This document shows, piece by piece, positions 22,154 through 33,058 of a stretch of 64,000 bases of DNA (its first letter is position 1; each line of letters opens with the position of its first letter). This DNA is from Massospora cicadina (taxonomy: Eukaryota > Entomophthoromycota > Entomophthoromycetes > Entomophthorales > Entomophthoraceae), in the NCBI GenBank assembly GCA_022478985.1, contig JAKSZP010008014.1:1-64000 (forward strand). Reading direction: 5' to 3'. Made by a program: the position numbers and the translations under genes. Under the pieces are notes generated by a model. The model saw only the letters and a list, made by a program, of their open reading frames with translations. It had not been told where the DNA came from and ran no database searches.

Positions 22154-23708
22154 GAGCCCCACTCAAGCCTTGTATAAGGTGATAAGTTTTGGTCCCTGCG
22201 GAAATAATTGATAAATCAATTACTGAAAAATGTAATGTACTCTTGTTGTAAATTGGCTGGTTAATCTTATTTACTTCCTTTGGCTGATACATTTTTTCTC
22301 AGGCTTCAAAAATGTTTATCTGATTATGGTCAGTCATGGTTTGAGCCAACCTGATCTGGGTCAAGAGGCCACGCTAGATCTTCATATTGAGAGGAGCATG
22401 AGTTTTGTGCTGAAATTTATTCCCTTGTTGGGTGGCCTTGCGCTTGGAGTCATGATTAATGAGCTGCTTAGTGATGACATACTGGGCCAGAAAAATCTGA
22501 ATCTTGTCACTGTCAAAATTTTTTTTCAATACTATTTATAATTTAGTACAGATATTTAGATCAAAAGCTTACTTTGCCCTCAGGTATGGTAGCTAGGTTG
22601 GCGAGGGTATCACGAGAAACCTGAGAAAAATTTGTGGTGCAACAAAGCCAGGTCCCAAATTTCGTCTTGAATTCCAGCAGCTCATAGTGACAAAATTTTA
22701 AGGCCATCTTCGTTTTGATCAACATTTGCTTGCACCATTAGAGCTCCTCCTTGACTTTAGCGTTGGACTTCTTGGTGTTTTAAAGAATGCTTTCTAAAAT
22801 AATAATGCCTTAGGAGGGGCCAGATTTGTAAGTGCTATGAGTAGCTCAGGGAGGTTTGGCCTAGCTTCAGGCCCTACAGCTTAGCCTCATTTATCATTTT
22901 CGTCTTCTGGTACCAGTTGAACTCAACTTTGATTATGCTAGTGGCATCAGAAACTTCTTTGAGCTGAGGAGATTTTTCAACTGGCTCAGCAGGCCTAGGT
23001 TCATACAGATTGATAATTTTGTTACCATTTTTGATAAAAATTACAGTTCAAGTAAATGCTCAAAGTGCTGTGAGTGCTGTTGGGCAGCTTTTGGCCTTCT
23101 TGAGGTAAGTTATTGACTTCCAATATAAATAGTTGTGTCTCAGTCTTGGATCGCCGGCCACACAATTTTAATGAGGACCACTTTTTATAAAGACTGGCCC
23201 CAATTATGGTTTCATCATTTACGTTGAACAAATTTTGAGTAGGCCCTGGTTTGTCAGGGCGACACTATCCCAAGCTGAGAGCTGAACCAGGTAAGGTTGA
23301 TAATTCTTTTTTTCATTTTCTGACCCAATATTAAGAGGAGAGCAATTGTTATCAACAAGCTGTAAACTTTCCAGCAAGAAGTAATTACTCTTGTCAACAC
23401 TTAAGAAAAGGTAAGTCTAAGGTTTTTATCTGGCGCTTTTGGCATTTTAATGCACTGGTGATATTTGGAAGTTTCCATGGGCTCTTGAAGTTGAATGCCA
23501 TCATCAAGTTCTGAGACTAGTTCATAACTTGTCCCAACTTGATTGGTTAAATAGTTCTGTTTAGGTTTGTTAGCCAAGTTTTTGTCATTTGGCGCTTTTG
23601 GGTCTAAATAACTCATTATCTTATTTCCATATTCTTCTCTGAAGAAGAGTGAGAAAAAACATCGAGATATGGAATTTGTGTTTGGTTACCTGAATAAAGG
23701 TTATTGTT
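22154..23708 (-). pseudogene. G2 interior, left part: unrecognised degenerate frames
   Basis: Minus-strand fragments can be read at 23,616-23,401 (DPKAPNDKNLANKPKQNY, then LVSELDDGIQLQEP), at 23,231-23,022 (NVNDETIIGASLYKKW) and near 22,790-22,640 (a Lys/Glu-rich helix-like segment with NAKVKEEL and YELLEFKTKFG). None contains a protease, RT or integrase motif. By position, between the G2 LTRs, they should be the internal protein of G2, perhaps Gag-like. The family is not recognised. Confidence 0.35.
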
Positions 23709-25632
23709 TTTATATTTATTTGAGGTAAGCCGACCAGGGGACAGACATTACCAAAACTAATAATTATAACTAAAAGCTAAAGTAACTAATTGGTTCAGAC
23801 AAAATGCCCAAATGAGCAGAATTAATGAAACAATTTGAACAAAAACAACCAACCAGGTGGGCAGCGGGAACCCCTTATCCCTCCATGGTGGAAGGGGAGG
23901 GGGGATTGGGGGCTCATCTTCAGCAGCAGCTTCCTCCTCCCAGCGTAGGGTATGTGTTAAGGTGACAGTAAGTGCGTCAGGGCATCGGTGGCATGTGGTT
24001 CAATATCGCGAATGATTGGTATTTTATAGAAAATTGCCAGCTAGGAAAATGGCACTGATATAATTGGCTAAAGCTATTTTGGTTTTGATGCGGGCGTCTG
24101 GGATTTTATGAACGTGGCAATATTGGTTTGGGTAATCTTAGCTTTAGGATTTCGTGCTACCATTGCCACGTTCTGGATAGCTTTGTTGACATTTTAGATA
24201 AATGATTAATTGTGGTTATACTTTTTGGGGTGAGGGTTGAAAGAATAACAGGAGGGGGAATTCCTCCTGTAAGCATCGCCCCTGATTTAGTGACCACTTT
24301 TTGGAGGGGACGACAATCTGGTGTTGCAGCTGCTTTAACTACAAGCTGGTGGTCACTGAAAAATGGTTTGCCATTTGGCTGTGAGGTATATTTTGTGAGG
24401 AGAGTATTTGGCGTCCCATTATGAATTAATGAATCGCTTTATTTGCAGTGATGGTTCTTCAATGATCTTACCTGGATCGTCAATTTCAGCCAATAACTCC
24501 CATGGGTTCTGGTTGAATTAAATTAGGGAATTGCGTATGGTAGACGTTTGGTTGATTCATTAGTGGAAGCATTGGATTGAACAAGGGTCTAGTCAAAAGT
24601 TTGATTGGAGGAATCCTGTGTGGCACTAGGGCGAGGAGGAGACTGATTGGTTGCTGCAGGTGCAGCTGCAGCCCCAGGTTTTAGGGGAGGGGAGGTAGGA
24701 TCGTACCCCATATTGGAAAAGGTGTGGGGTAGGCAGCAGATTGGAGGTCAGCGGACAAATAACTTAATACATCAGATGTGGCTAATGAGGGGCACTTACG
24801 TTTCAATTGGTCTAACTCAAAACAGGATGGGCAGATCATCCACCCACCCTTGACATGTGCCCAAAGCAGATGGTCAGGGGCTGAAGGAATAACAGCACAA
24901 GGGGAACTAACAAAGCAATTTTACTAAATTCAGGGCTTATTGTGGCATATACCTGAGGCCCAGCGAGTTGTGTGGCCTCATTTGGGACCACAAATTGTAA
25001 GATGAGGTTGAATACATAGGCTGCCAAACTGTCCATCAGCTCCTGATGGAGCACTGCAGGGGGGAGGAGGGTGGGAAAGCCAGCAAACTGGATCACCAAA
25101 GTGATGTCCGTTGGGAGCCATATCAAAATTGTAGGCAGAGTGGGTAGTCTGGAATACTGGGGGCACAGTTGCCGCAGTGGCAGCGTCAGCTTCACAGATG
25201 AAGCTGAGGTCGAAATACCCCTTATAGAGGCGGAAATCTATAAATCTGGTGGGTGTCATCACTGCCTGTGCCATTTCAATAATGGCTTGGTTGTGGTATA
25301 GAAGAGCTTCTCATAGTTGACCCTTAAGCCATAGCACATGTTTCTCCAGGGGAGCACCAGGGGGCAGCGAGGTACCGCTTGGGTATGAGCAAGGTGAGCG
25401 TTAAGATCCTTGGGAGGAATGAATTGTCACATGGGTTTTAAAAGACTGGGTGAGCCAGTCCTAGCACGTTTTCCTGCCGGATGGAAAATGGGGGGCATTT
25501 CACCGCTGCCCCATACTGGAGCAGCCAGTGGAGAATCCAAGAATATTGAAGAAAAACTACAACGGGTGATCGAGATTTACTTTATTAATTCATGTAATTT
25601 GTTCAGAAAGTTACACTGACTGGAAAGAGAGG
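23709..25632 (-). mobile_element. Y1: 1.92-kb ORF-bearing element with LINE-type tail
   Basis: Flanked by a 17-bp duplication GAATAAA(GG/TA)TTATTGTT (23,692-23,708 and 25,633-25,649, two mismatches). The minus strand begins CCTCTCTTTCC and ends AATGTCTGTCCCCTGGTCGGCTTACC..., almost identical to the tail of LINE-C. Length 1,924 bp, matching Y2 after removal of its insert (about 1,912 bp). It encodes conserved protein blocks but no RT, so it cannot move alone. Confidence 0.75.
23900..25520 (-). pseudogene. Y1 protein, conserved but of unknown function
   Basis: Two blocks are conserved with Y2. The N-terminal block (25,274-24,978) reads TRFIDFRLYKGYFDLSF, then VFQTT and PNGHHFGDPVCWL. Y2 has AGFIDFLPYKGHFDLGF, VFQGT and a WLPDDTT variant. 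A WLPTDITLVIQFAGF version lies in the adjacent frame (25,195-24,836), together with ILQFVVPNEA, which matches ILQFVVLSGA in Y2. The C-terminal block near 24,360-24,270 reads FFSDHQLVV and DCRPLQKVV; Y3 has DCQPLQKAVAN and Y2 PLQKDVAK. Between them lies a Pro/Ala/Thr-rich linker. No zinc knuckle and no catalytic motif seen. A Gag/ORF1-like protein is possible but unproven. Confidence 0.5.
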
Positions 25633-26228
25633 GAATAAATATTATTGTTAGTAATGGAAATTTTGTTTTTATTGAAATCCAAGTGCTCCCTTAGTTTAAT
25701 CCTTGATCCCTAGCTTTGATAATAAGTTGTATCTTGGACAATTTCTTATTGGTTTTGGTTTAAGCCAAAGATTTTGAACATAACTTTTTAGTCACAGTAA
25801 AAAGGTCTAATGTCGAAAATTTATTCCTCTGAGTGATATCTTCAAAGGTTTCTTCTTTCCCAGTATCCCACATCTTCTTAGACCGTAGTGCTTAGACATT
25901 ATAATAAATTATAGCCTCCTTCAATGGTTTTTTATGGTGCTGGCACTATTTCTCAAAAACATTTCTTTCAATTCTTCAAACATTTTAAAAAAGTCAATAA
26001 AAAATTTTGAGCTCACTGGGATTTTAGAAATCAATGACGTTTTTCTAGGACATATTCAATGATTTCTAAATAGAGGATTCCCCATAGAGACTGTGTCTTG
26101 GCCATTCCAGAGGAGGTACGTCAGAAGATCAGGATATGAAGTTCTTGGTGAAGATTCGTTATAATTATCCAGATGTGGGGATCTCCTCAGGGTGTGACTT
26201 GGAAGTGCCCCATGTATTAAGCACAAGA
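25633..26228 (-). pseudogene. G2 interior, right part
   Basis: Directly follows the 5' LTR on the minus strand. Frames at 26,295-26,056 (ending VSMGNPLFRNH) and near 26,020-25,940 (VSSKFFIDFFKMFEELKEMFLRN) can be read through two stops. They look like the start of a structural protein with a helical Glu/Lys-rich stretch, but I cannot name the family. The Y1 target duplication shows that this segment was continuous with 22,154-23,708. Confidence 0.35.
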
Positions 26229-26673
26229 TGTCAAGCTTCCTTCTGTTGCACTCGCAGGTGCTATCACTGGGGAGCCCAACATAGTGACTTAACATAAGAG
26301 GCTTAGTTTATTATGTTCAGCTGAGAGGAACTGGGTTTCATAAGACGCAGCAATGGACTATACTTTACTCATTGAAGTAACATAAGAATTTAAATATATA
26401 ACTAATAAATCCGCTGAAAAAAAGTACTTATTTAAATAAGACAGCACTATTTGTAGTACTGTTAGAGGAAAGGGTGAATATGATTCACTGGGAATTGACA
26501 AGAGAGGATAGTTGATATATCTTGATTCCCAAGTGGTTTGTCCATCATCTTGTCCCACCTAAAAATTTCATCTGAGTTTATTGTTTTCCTGGTAATAGTT
26601 TCTTACATTATAAACCTGGTATTCACCTCATGTAGGAGTTTTTCCAATAGTCAAGGTTTAGAGGTCCAACTTA
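26229..26673 (-). repeat. G2 5' LTR, part 1
   Basis: Begins TGTCAAGC on the plus strand and pairs with 6,855-7,300. It is interrupted at 26,673 by LINE-C and continues at 31,909. On the minus strand the interior begins just left of it. Confidence 0.7.
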
Positions 26674-26778
26674 TTTTTATTTAACTGAGGTAAGCCGACC
26701 AGGGGACGGACATTACTGAATATATGTGAAACTAAAAGAATAACTAACAAAGATAAAAAATTGGGCACCCCAGGGTAC

Positions 26779-29700
26779 TCAAGTTACCCCTGTTGCCAGC
26801 GGGACTGCTAGGTATGGGGGTTGGTGCGCTACTCCAAGGGGGTTTCCCCTACTATGGAGCAGGTGTGAAGGAAAGGATCTGTGTGAAGGAACCAGAGTGG
26901 GAACCATGATTCTATGAGCGCTTTTTGTCTTGGTCTCATATATCCATAGAGCCAGGATTGGAAGTGCTCTATAAGTGGACATGGAATCTGTTGATAGTCC
27001 CATAAATGGTTGGGACCGTGCCCTTGAATGCATCTAATGCAATTGTGTGTATAGTCCACATTGCAATGGGTATTATTAGGGAGTGGAGGGTAGATGGGTT
27101 TGGTGACTTGGTCTGGAGCGTGAAGATGCTCTTTAATATCGAGAATTCCTGTTCATTTTGAATTTGAGCAGGCGTGCAACTTCCTGCCATATAACTTTGG
27201 TTGGGGGGCATGTTTCTAAGCGGTGATGTAGGGATCACTCCCTCCACATACTGCACATGTTTTGTGGAGGGAGTTGGAGCGGTCTGCCGTCCTATAGGTC
27301 CTTCTCAGACAGCGCCAGGCGTCTGCTCTTATCCTTGGCTGTAGGAGTGGGTGGTGTGTCATTTTCCACATTGCTTTCTGTGTGGTTAAATCATAGGGAA
27401 TGTCCAACATATCTAGGTATTCTATCCTAGCTATGTTTGGGGTTGTTGCGAGCATATCCCTCTGGGGGTGGTTTTCTGGGTTTCTTAATTTGAATTGGGG
27501 GCTGGGTCTTCCCCTTCCCTGTATAGTACCCGTGTTCTCTATGGTCCATCCCATATGGCGGATAGTTTGGAGGATATGTTTGAAATGAGAGGAGGTTCCA
27601 TGCGGACCTGTTGCAGTAGAAATGCTTGGCAAGGTATGAAAGTAGTCTGGGTGGACTATGTGGGTTGGTTAATTTGAGCGCCTGTGCAAAGTTAGTCCTT
27701 GCTGCTCTAGACCAATGTTGTTGCAGGAGGTCTGGAGCAAGGATTTCCTTTATTAAGGTACCTAGGATGTGGTTGGCGTGGCTCTCAAAATCTACAAGTC
27801 CAATACCTCCACTTGAGCGTGGGCCAAATAGTGTTTCCATCCGTGTAGGAGGGTGAGAGCCAGGCCACAGCCAGCCTTGGATAAGCGCGCAAATTGAGGT
27901 TATAAGGGTAGGTGAGAAGGCTATCGCATGGGCCTGGTACCACAGTATTGGGAGGATGAGCGAGTTAGCAACTGTAACTCGTCCTGTTAGTCCTGGGGTT
28001 CTCCCCTTGAAGGAGGCTACGCGTTTAGATACCTGTTGTAACAGGTTACTTTCCATTGTCTCATTAGCATATCCCCCTGATTCTAGCCAGATTCCAAGGT
28101 GTTGGACAGGAGTGTTAGTGGGAGGTATTGCAAAGGGTAAAATGTTTAGGTTTTTTCTTTGTGTGTTGGTATGAGGCTCTGATGTTGTGGCCCAATTGTT
28201 TGTATATTTGCCTAAGAGGATGATTTCTGTCTTCCTTTTGTTGAGCGATACATTGCTCTCCTTGGAGTATTTCTCTAGAGTGTGTTCCAGCTGTCTGGCA
28301 TCTTCATTGTTTGCTATACCTGCTACGCAGTCATCTGCAAAGGCCAGTATCTTGATTGTTGGTTGTCCTTGTGCGGTTATCCCCATGAGATGTGAGTCAG
28401 TTACTTGGAGGAGTGGGTCAAAGCTGAAATTATATAGCAGTGGGCTAAGGGGATCCCCTTGTTTGAGCCCTCTGTGTGGTTTAATCTTGTTTGTTAGGAA
28501 TCCAGGGCCACATACAGCCATGGTTGCAGATTCTGTTAGGAGCATCGCCCATTTTATGAATCTTGGTTGGAGTTTGAAGGCATGTAGACATTCTTTTAGG
28601 TATGGCCAGCTAACACGGTCATACGCCTTTTCCTGATCCAAGAAGACCAGGGCACCATTTGCTTTGGATTGGCAAATATTTGCAACAGGGTGAATGTTGT
28701 TCCAGATTGAACGCCCTGGTATAAACCCAAACTGGTTGGGTGACAGGACGTCAGAGGCAATTGCGCCTAATCTGGCTGCTAAAATTTTGTTAGAATTTTT
28801 TGTGTCAGTATTGGAGAGTGCAATTGGGCGCCAGCTGGCCAGGTCTAACTTGTCACCCTTTTTATACAAGGTTATAACATAGGATTCATGACCTCCTGGT
28901 AATAGGCGTGTTTCTAACAAGCTCTGGTTCATAGATGCCAATAGGAGGGGGGCGATTTGTTGAAAATATTTTCTTATAAAATTTGTAGGGTATCCCATCA
29001 GGCCCTAGGCATTTCCTACGTGGTGCATCGCGAATTGTTTCCCAAAGCTCCTCCCGTGTAATAAGGGATAGTATATTGTAATTCAGTGGTGTACTTTGTA
29101 TCTTGGCAGTTTGAATAAATTCTTTAATTTTTTGTGAATTTTTTGGTGTTTCGCGATATAATTCGGTGTAATAGCAGTGTACTTCCGCCTTGACCTCCTC
29201 AGGGTCAGTTGCCACGGTGCCATTGGTCTTGCAGACCTGTGTGCACGTGGGCTGGTTTCCGCGGGAATGGAATTGGTGAAAGAAGTATGTTAAACAGGTT
29301 TCGCCTTCCTTTATGAACTTACCTTTGTTCAATACTTTGATTCTGTGTTGGTGTTCGAAGATGAGATTGTTAAGTTGGGCTAAAATTTCTGCCCATTTGC
29401 GTCCCCAGCTAGGATTATAGCCAGATCTCAGAGTATTTATTTCCAAGTGGTCTAGTTCTGCCAAGGTACGCTTGATTGTGGCCTTGTCCGCGGTGTGCTT
29501 ACATGATGCAATATGTTGGGTTTTGTTAATTAAATCCTTTTTGAAATTTTCCCATGTTCCAATGGGATCCAAAGTGAATGGGGCTGTGAATTCTGGGTTC
29601 GTAGCCTTGTTTTTGACCCAGTCAGGTATCTCGGGCAATTCTAAATTTTATGGGTGAAGCTTTCTCCAAGGCGACACCTGTGTGTGAAATTGGGCTGGCG

Positions 29701-30388
29701 CTAACTGCACCGTAACTAATTGGTGGTCATAAAAATTGATCTTTTTTGTTATAAATTTGGAGATTCTTGAGTGGTGGGATTGCAGGATAGGGATATGGTC
29801 AATAAAACTCATCAATATGAGAACTCCCTCATGTATGTTGGGTCTCATCATGTGGGGAAGGATTGGCGAATTGGGGGGAAGAGCATCCTGTAAGCCAAGA
29901 GATGCCTTCATTGTGCGATATTCAATGTGTCCAGGTGGGTATCCCCTGGGATTAGGCCATCAATCTGTTTTGGGGTTATCCCAGCAGTTGAAATCGCCTA
30001 ACATGATGATATCTGGTGGGAGGGTGAGAGTAGAAATGTTTTCAAAAAATTGTTCTCTCTCAGTTGCAGTGCACGGTGCTTAGATACATGCTAACGAAAT
30101 TATTTCATCTTGGCATAATATTGTTGCTACCAGGACTTGACTGTGCAAGTGTGATGATGAGTTTGTAAACTTAAATTTTTTGTTGTTTTGGACTATCACC
30201 CCACAGTGAGACGTCCATACTGACTGTGATGGTGCGACCCTGGTTGACCAGGATTCTTCTTCCCCTTGTAGGCAGTGGGTTTCTTGGATGGCCAAGATGT
30301 CTACAAGAGGTTTTCGCAGAAATGCCAGCTTTTTGGCTTGGGACATATGAGCTCTGGCTCCCATGATGTTTAGTGTCCCTATTGACAC
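26779..30388 (-). pseudogene. LINE-C ORF2 (endonuclease, reverse transcriptase, CCHC)
   Basis: Start Met at 30,388 (MSIGTLNIMGARAH). Endonuclease: ILAIQETHCLQGEEESW then TSHCGVIVQ in the first frame, GDFNCW near 29,985, and YDHQLVTV at about 29,735. A linker of 250 codons (29,638-28,886) leads into RT. The RT frame (28,998-27,427, 523 codons) contains KKGDKLDLASWRPIALSNTDTK, NQFGFIPGRSIWNN, ALVFLDQEKAYDRVSW, RGLKQGDPLSPLLYNFSFDPL and the catalytic FADD at 28,341-28,330. Downstream are the thumb segment and CAVCGGSD (27,632-27,216), half of the C-terminal zinc motif. Four or five frameshifts separate these blocks, so the gene is inactive but recently so compared with LINE-A. Confidence 0.85.
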
Positions 30389-30406
30389 TGAGGTGCCCGC
30401 GGTGCC

Positions 30407-31828
30407 TCAGGAGCAGTTGAGAGGGCCCTCTGGCCCTATCCCACCGCGGCTCATTTTGGCCATACTCCGCGTCTGTACTCCAACTCTTTCAATGCCATTG
30501 TTGGTTCCCTTGATCTGACCCAATGATTCAAGGGAATTACAGTTTTTTGCATTTGCATCAACTTTTCCTGCACAGGTCTCGTGTTGATTTGATGCGGGTT
30601 GTTGATTTGATTTTATATTTTTGAGGTTTGACTTTGTTGCATTGTGCACCACATTTTCTTCCAAATTGCAGTTGCATTGTTCCTCAGTATGTGCATGACT
30701 GATGACGCTTTGTGGCTCAGTCCAGTCAATGTGAAAATTTTGACCTGGGCATATTGTTCTGATTGGTTGGTTTGGTGAATATCCAAAATATCCTCCCAAA
30801 TTTGTCCAGGGTTAATGGTGGACTCCGCATGTGCCGCCGCTTCAGCCGCTGCTCTCTTGTGGGCTTTTTGTGCTGCTTTACGTTGTTTACTTGTAACTGG
30901 GTCCATGATGAAGTATAGTCCATCTTTACCCCAGCGGAATGGGTGGTGGCCATCAGTCATTTTGGCGAAGTTTTCATTATCTTTGTCCATAGCTTCTTCA
31001 CAAAATCATTTTCCATTAAGCCCTATTTCACAGGGCATACATGTTCCTTGTGGCCCAGTGAGCCACAGTGGTTGCAAATGGGTGGTGCGCGTTCCGGTGT
31101 AACTCAGAATGCAGCTGACTGGACCCATCTGCAAAATGAAATTCTGCTATGCGGGGAATTCTGGATAAATCCTCTTCCACTTCTGGGAAGGGATTGATTA
31201 CAGCGAAAGCTTTGCCTGTGCACAGGTTGGGCATTGAGCAAAATTGCTGTAATTTGAGTTGTTGGATTTCTCCATAGGCCATGAGACCTTTGCAGAGCTC
31301 CTCCTTGATTACCTTATGAAAAATGTTGGTAGGGAGCGAGTCAAAGGAGATGAACAAAGTTTTTGCTTTGTTCCATCTGGTGCACGTGGTGCGCACATTT
31401 TTTTTGCCCTCAGGGAGGGCAATTTCCACGCATTCTTTTGCTGCGGCATCAGCTTCATCGGCTGTTTTGAAAATTAATGTTGATCCAGCTGCAGCCCATG
31501 TTATTGGTAGCTACATACACGGCGTGAGGGAAAAGTGAGGGCTGTGCCTCACATTTTTTCTCCCACAGGGTCGGTGACTCATCCCCAAGGAAGAGTCTGA
31601 TCCTGTGCTCCACCTTTGACAAAGGTTGGTTGAATTGAATGCACATGTATTGCGCGTGCTTTACAGTAAATTCCATAAACCCAGATGGTGTCTGAGTTTG
31701 CAATTTTTTACAGATTGGGTTCCTGGTCCCCCTCCAGGGCGTTTCTTGCCCTTAGTTGCACCGTTAAGTGCACCGCTCGCCACAACGCTCGCCCATGTTG
31801 TATTGTTTTTGTTATTAAAGTCGCCCAT
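30407..31828 (-). pseudogene. LINE-C ORF1 (zinc-knuckle Gag-like protein)
   Basis: Start at 31,828 (MGDFNNKNNTTWASVV), placed by alignment with the tryptophan-Ala-Ser start of other copies. A segment from 31,703 (FMEFTVKHAQYMCIQFNQPL) through VEHRIRLFLGDESPTLWEKKCE and the 31,429-31,028 frame carries FISFDSLPTNIFHKVIKEELCKGL and CTGKAFAVINP, an RRM-like pattern by appearance. The zinc knuckle CNHCGSLGHKEHVC lies at about 31,080-31,040 with a frameshift before it. The C-terminal part (30,990-30,407) has WGKDGLYFIMDPVTSKQRKAAQKAHKRA and an Asn/Gln-rich tail. About four frameshifts or stops. Confidence 0.7.
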
Positions 31829-31908
31829 CTTTCTTCTTTGTAATTTTTCAAATTTGCTGTTCAAACCAGATTGTAGTAACTAAAGTGATTGTTACGAGAA
31901 AGAAAAGC

Positions 31909-32225
31909 TTAGAGGTCCAACTTACTAGAGTCCATAATGAACAGTTGATGAAAATATTGAGATCTTTGGGACACAGATGATGAAGTTGTGTAAGTGTCCT
32001 CAGAATTAGGTAAGATTTTTAAAATTAAAAATGTAAGACTTAATAACCAATTTAAACTAATTAAGTAATTCCCCAAACTTTTAAAAAATACAACTATGTA
32101 AGATTGTTCTTATTTTAGGTCTATAGTACCATTTGAGAAGCTTATAAATCAAGTCCCACATACTAATGTATGTCAAACTTCTCCCAAGGACAAGGTTTCC
32201 ACCTTGCATAGGGAGAATCCTGAAG
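31909..32225 (-). repeat. G2 5' LTR, part 2
   Basis: Continues the LTR after LINE-C: GAACAGTTGATGAAAATATTGAGATCTTTGGG matches 7,300-7,345, and 32,060-32,220 matches 22,020-22,150. The right end is TGAAG at 32,221-32,225, corresponding to TGACA in the other LTR. Confidence 0.7.
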
Positions 32226-32230
32226 TAATT

Positions 32231-32912
32231 TCCAGCATATGCACCAAAGTATGGCCTTAAAATTCAGTAATTGAATTATAAACTGTTTAACTGTCCTACT
32301 CTGGGGTAAGCCCTCACAAAAATCAATGAGATTGTCATCAAATGAGCCCTTTCCTCTAAGGGCAAAAATAATTTCTAATACTATGGAATTGTTTAATATG
32401 AGACTCCATCTTGACAGCTGAGGCCACCATCTGGACGCTCTTGCACAATAGAAAACCTAAAATCCTTAAGTAAATCAAAGGAAGAGGCTGCAGCTAAACC
32501 CTCATACTGGACGAGAAGCAAAGATAGTGAACAAAAATTACTTAAACACTACATCTACCACAGAGCACTTAGTGCCCTATAATATTGAAATTTTTAACAA
32601 ATAAAAGTTATCATAAACTCTCCTTAAAAAATTTACTTCTAGTTTTACCTTTTTGCATAGGTACAGTAAATAATAATGTGATACAGGATAGTGCATATAT
32701 ATTGGACCTTGTAAAAGCGAAAGTCCTACGCCTTCGCTTCACTAGCCATTCTGATCTTTCAAGCCATCCTTAAGATCACTCCCAATTTCTATTACTAATG
32801 CTCTGAGTACTTAAAATTTTTTGATACTTTGTTTTTAATTGGTTAAAAACCAAAACAGGGTGCTAACTACAGGCCACCCTGAGCTGTAACTAGTGAAAAC
32901 ATTGATCACAAA
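32231..32912 (+). repeat. GA 5' LTR
   Basis: Shares with the 3' LTR the blocks CATATGCACCAAAGTATGG, GAAGAGGCTGCAGCT, AACCCTCATACT, AAAGAGCACTTAGT-like, TTTTTGCATAG and AGGATAGTGCATATATA, and a late AACTAGTGAA. The right boundary is approximate. A start of TGATGCATAT is inferred from the other copy; here the first bases have mutated. Confidence 0.65.
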
Positions 32913-33058
32913 ACATGGAAAGACGCTGATAACAGGTCCCTTCCCACCAATGGGGAGAGAAGCAATACTCAATGGGTTTATACTGCATAATTTGAGTTAC
33001 AAAAAAATTAGCCTTAGAGACTAGAATTCTGGGATTTTTATGAGTTCAAACTTCCTCT

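Larger units (their letters stand above)
26674..31908 (-). mobile_element. LINE-C: full-length, best-preserved non-LTR element
   Basis: Flanked by a perfect 16-bp duplication TTAGAGGTCCAACTTA (26,658-26,673 and 31,909-31,924), and the undisturbed G2 3' LTR shows the unoccupied site (TTAGAGGTCCATCT near 7,276). Length 5,235 bp. The minus strand starts GCTTTTCTTTCTCGTAAC and ends with the family tail AATGTCCGTCCCCTGGTCGG. It keeps a 523-codon open RT segment with an intact FADD, so it is the least decayed LINE copy here. Confidence 0.85.
6855..32225 (-). mobile_element. G2: LTR retrotransposon with short interior, split by insertions
   Basis: Two homologous LTRs bracket this interval. The 3' LTR consists of 6,855-7,412 plus 21,951-22,153. 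The 5' LTR consists of 26,229-26,673 plus 31,909-32,225. Each was interrupted by one LINE, and LINE duplications rejoin the pieces exactly. LTR ends are TGTCAAG...TGACA on the plus strand (the right end of the 5' LTR has decayed to TGAAG). After removing LINE-A with its nested cargo, Y1 and LINE-C, the interior is only about 2.1 kb (22,154-23,708 and 25,633-26,228), too short for gag-pol, so G2 is either non-autonomous or internally deleted. Flanking 5-bp sequences do not match, so outer boundaries are slightly uncertain. Confidence 0.65.

Noticed and set aside
26229..26673. An endogenous retrovirus
   Set aside because: No envelope-like frame with signal peptide and transmembrane segment was found in any of the LTR elements; Ty3/gypsy-type gag-pol order explains them.
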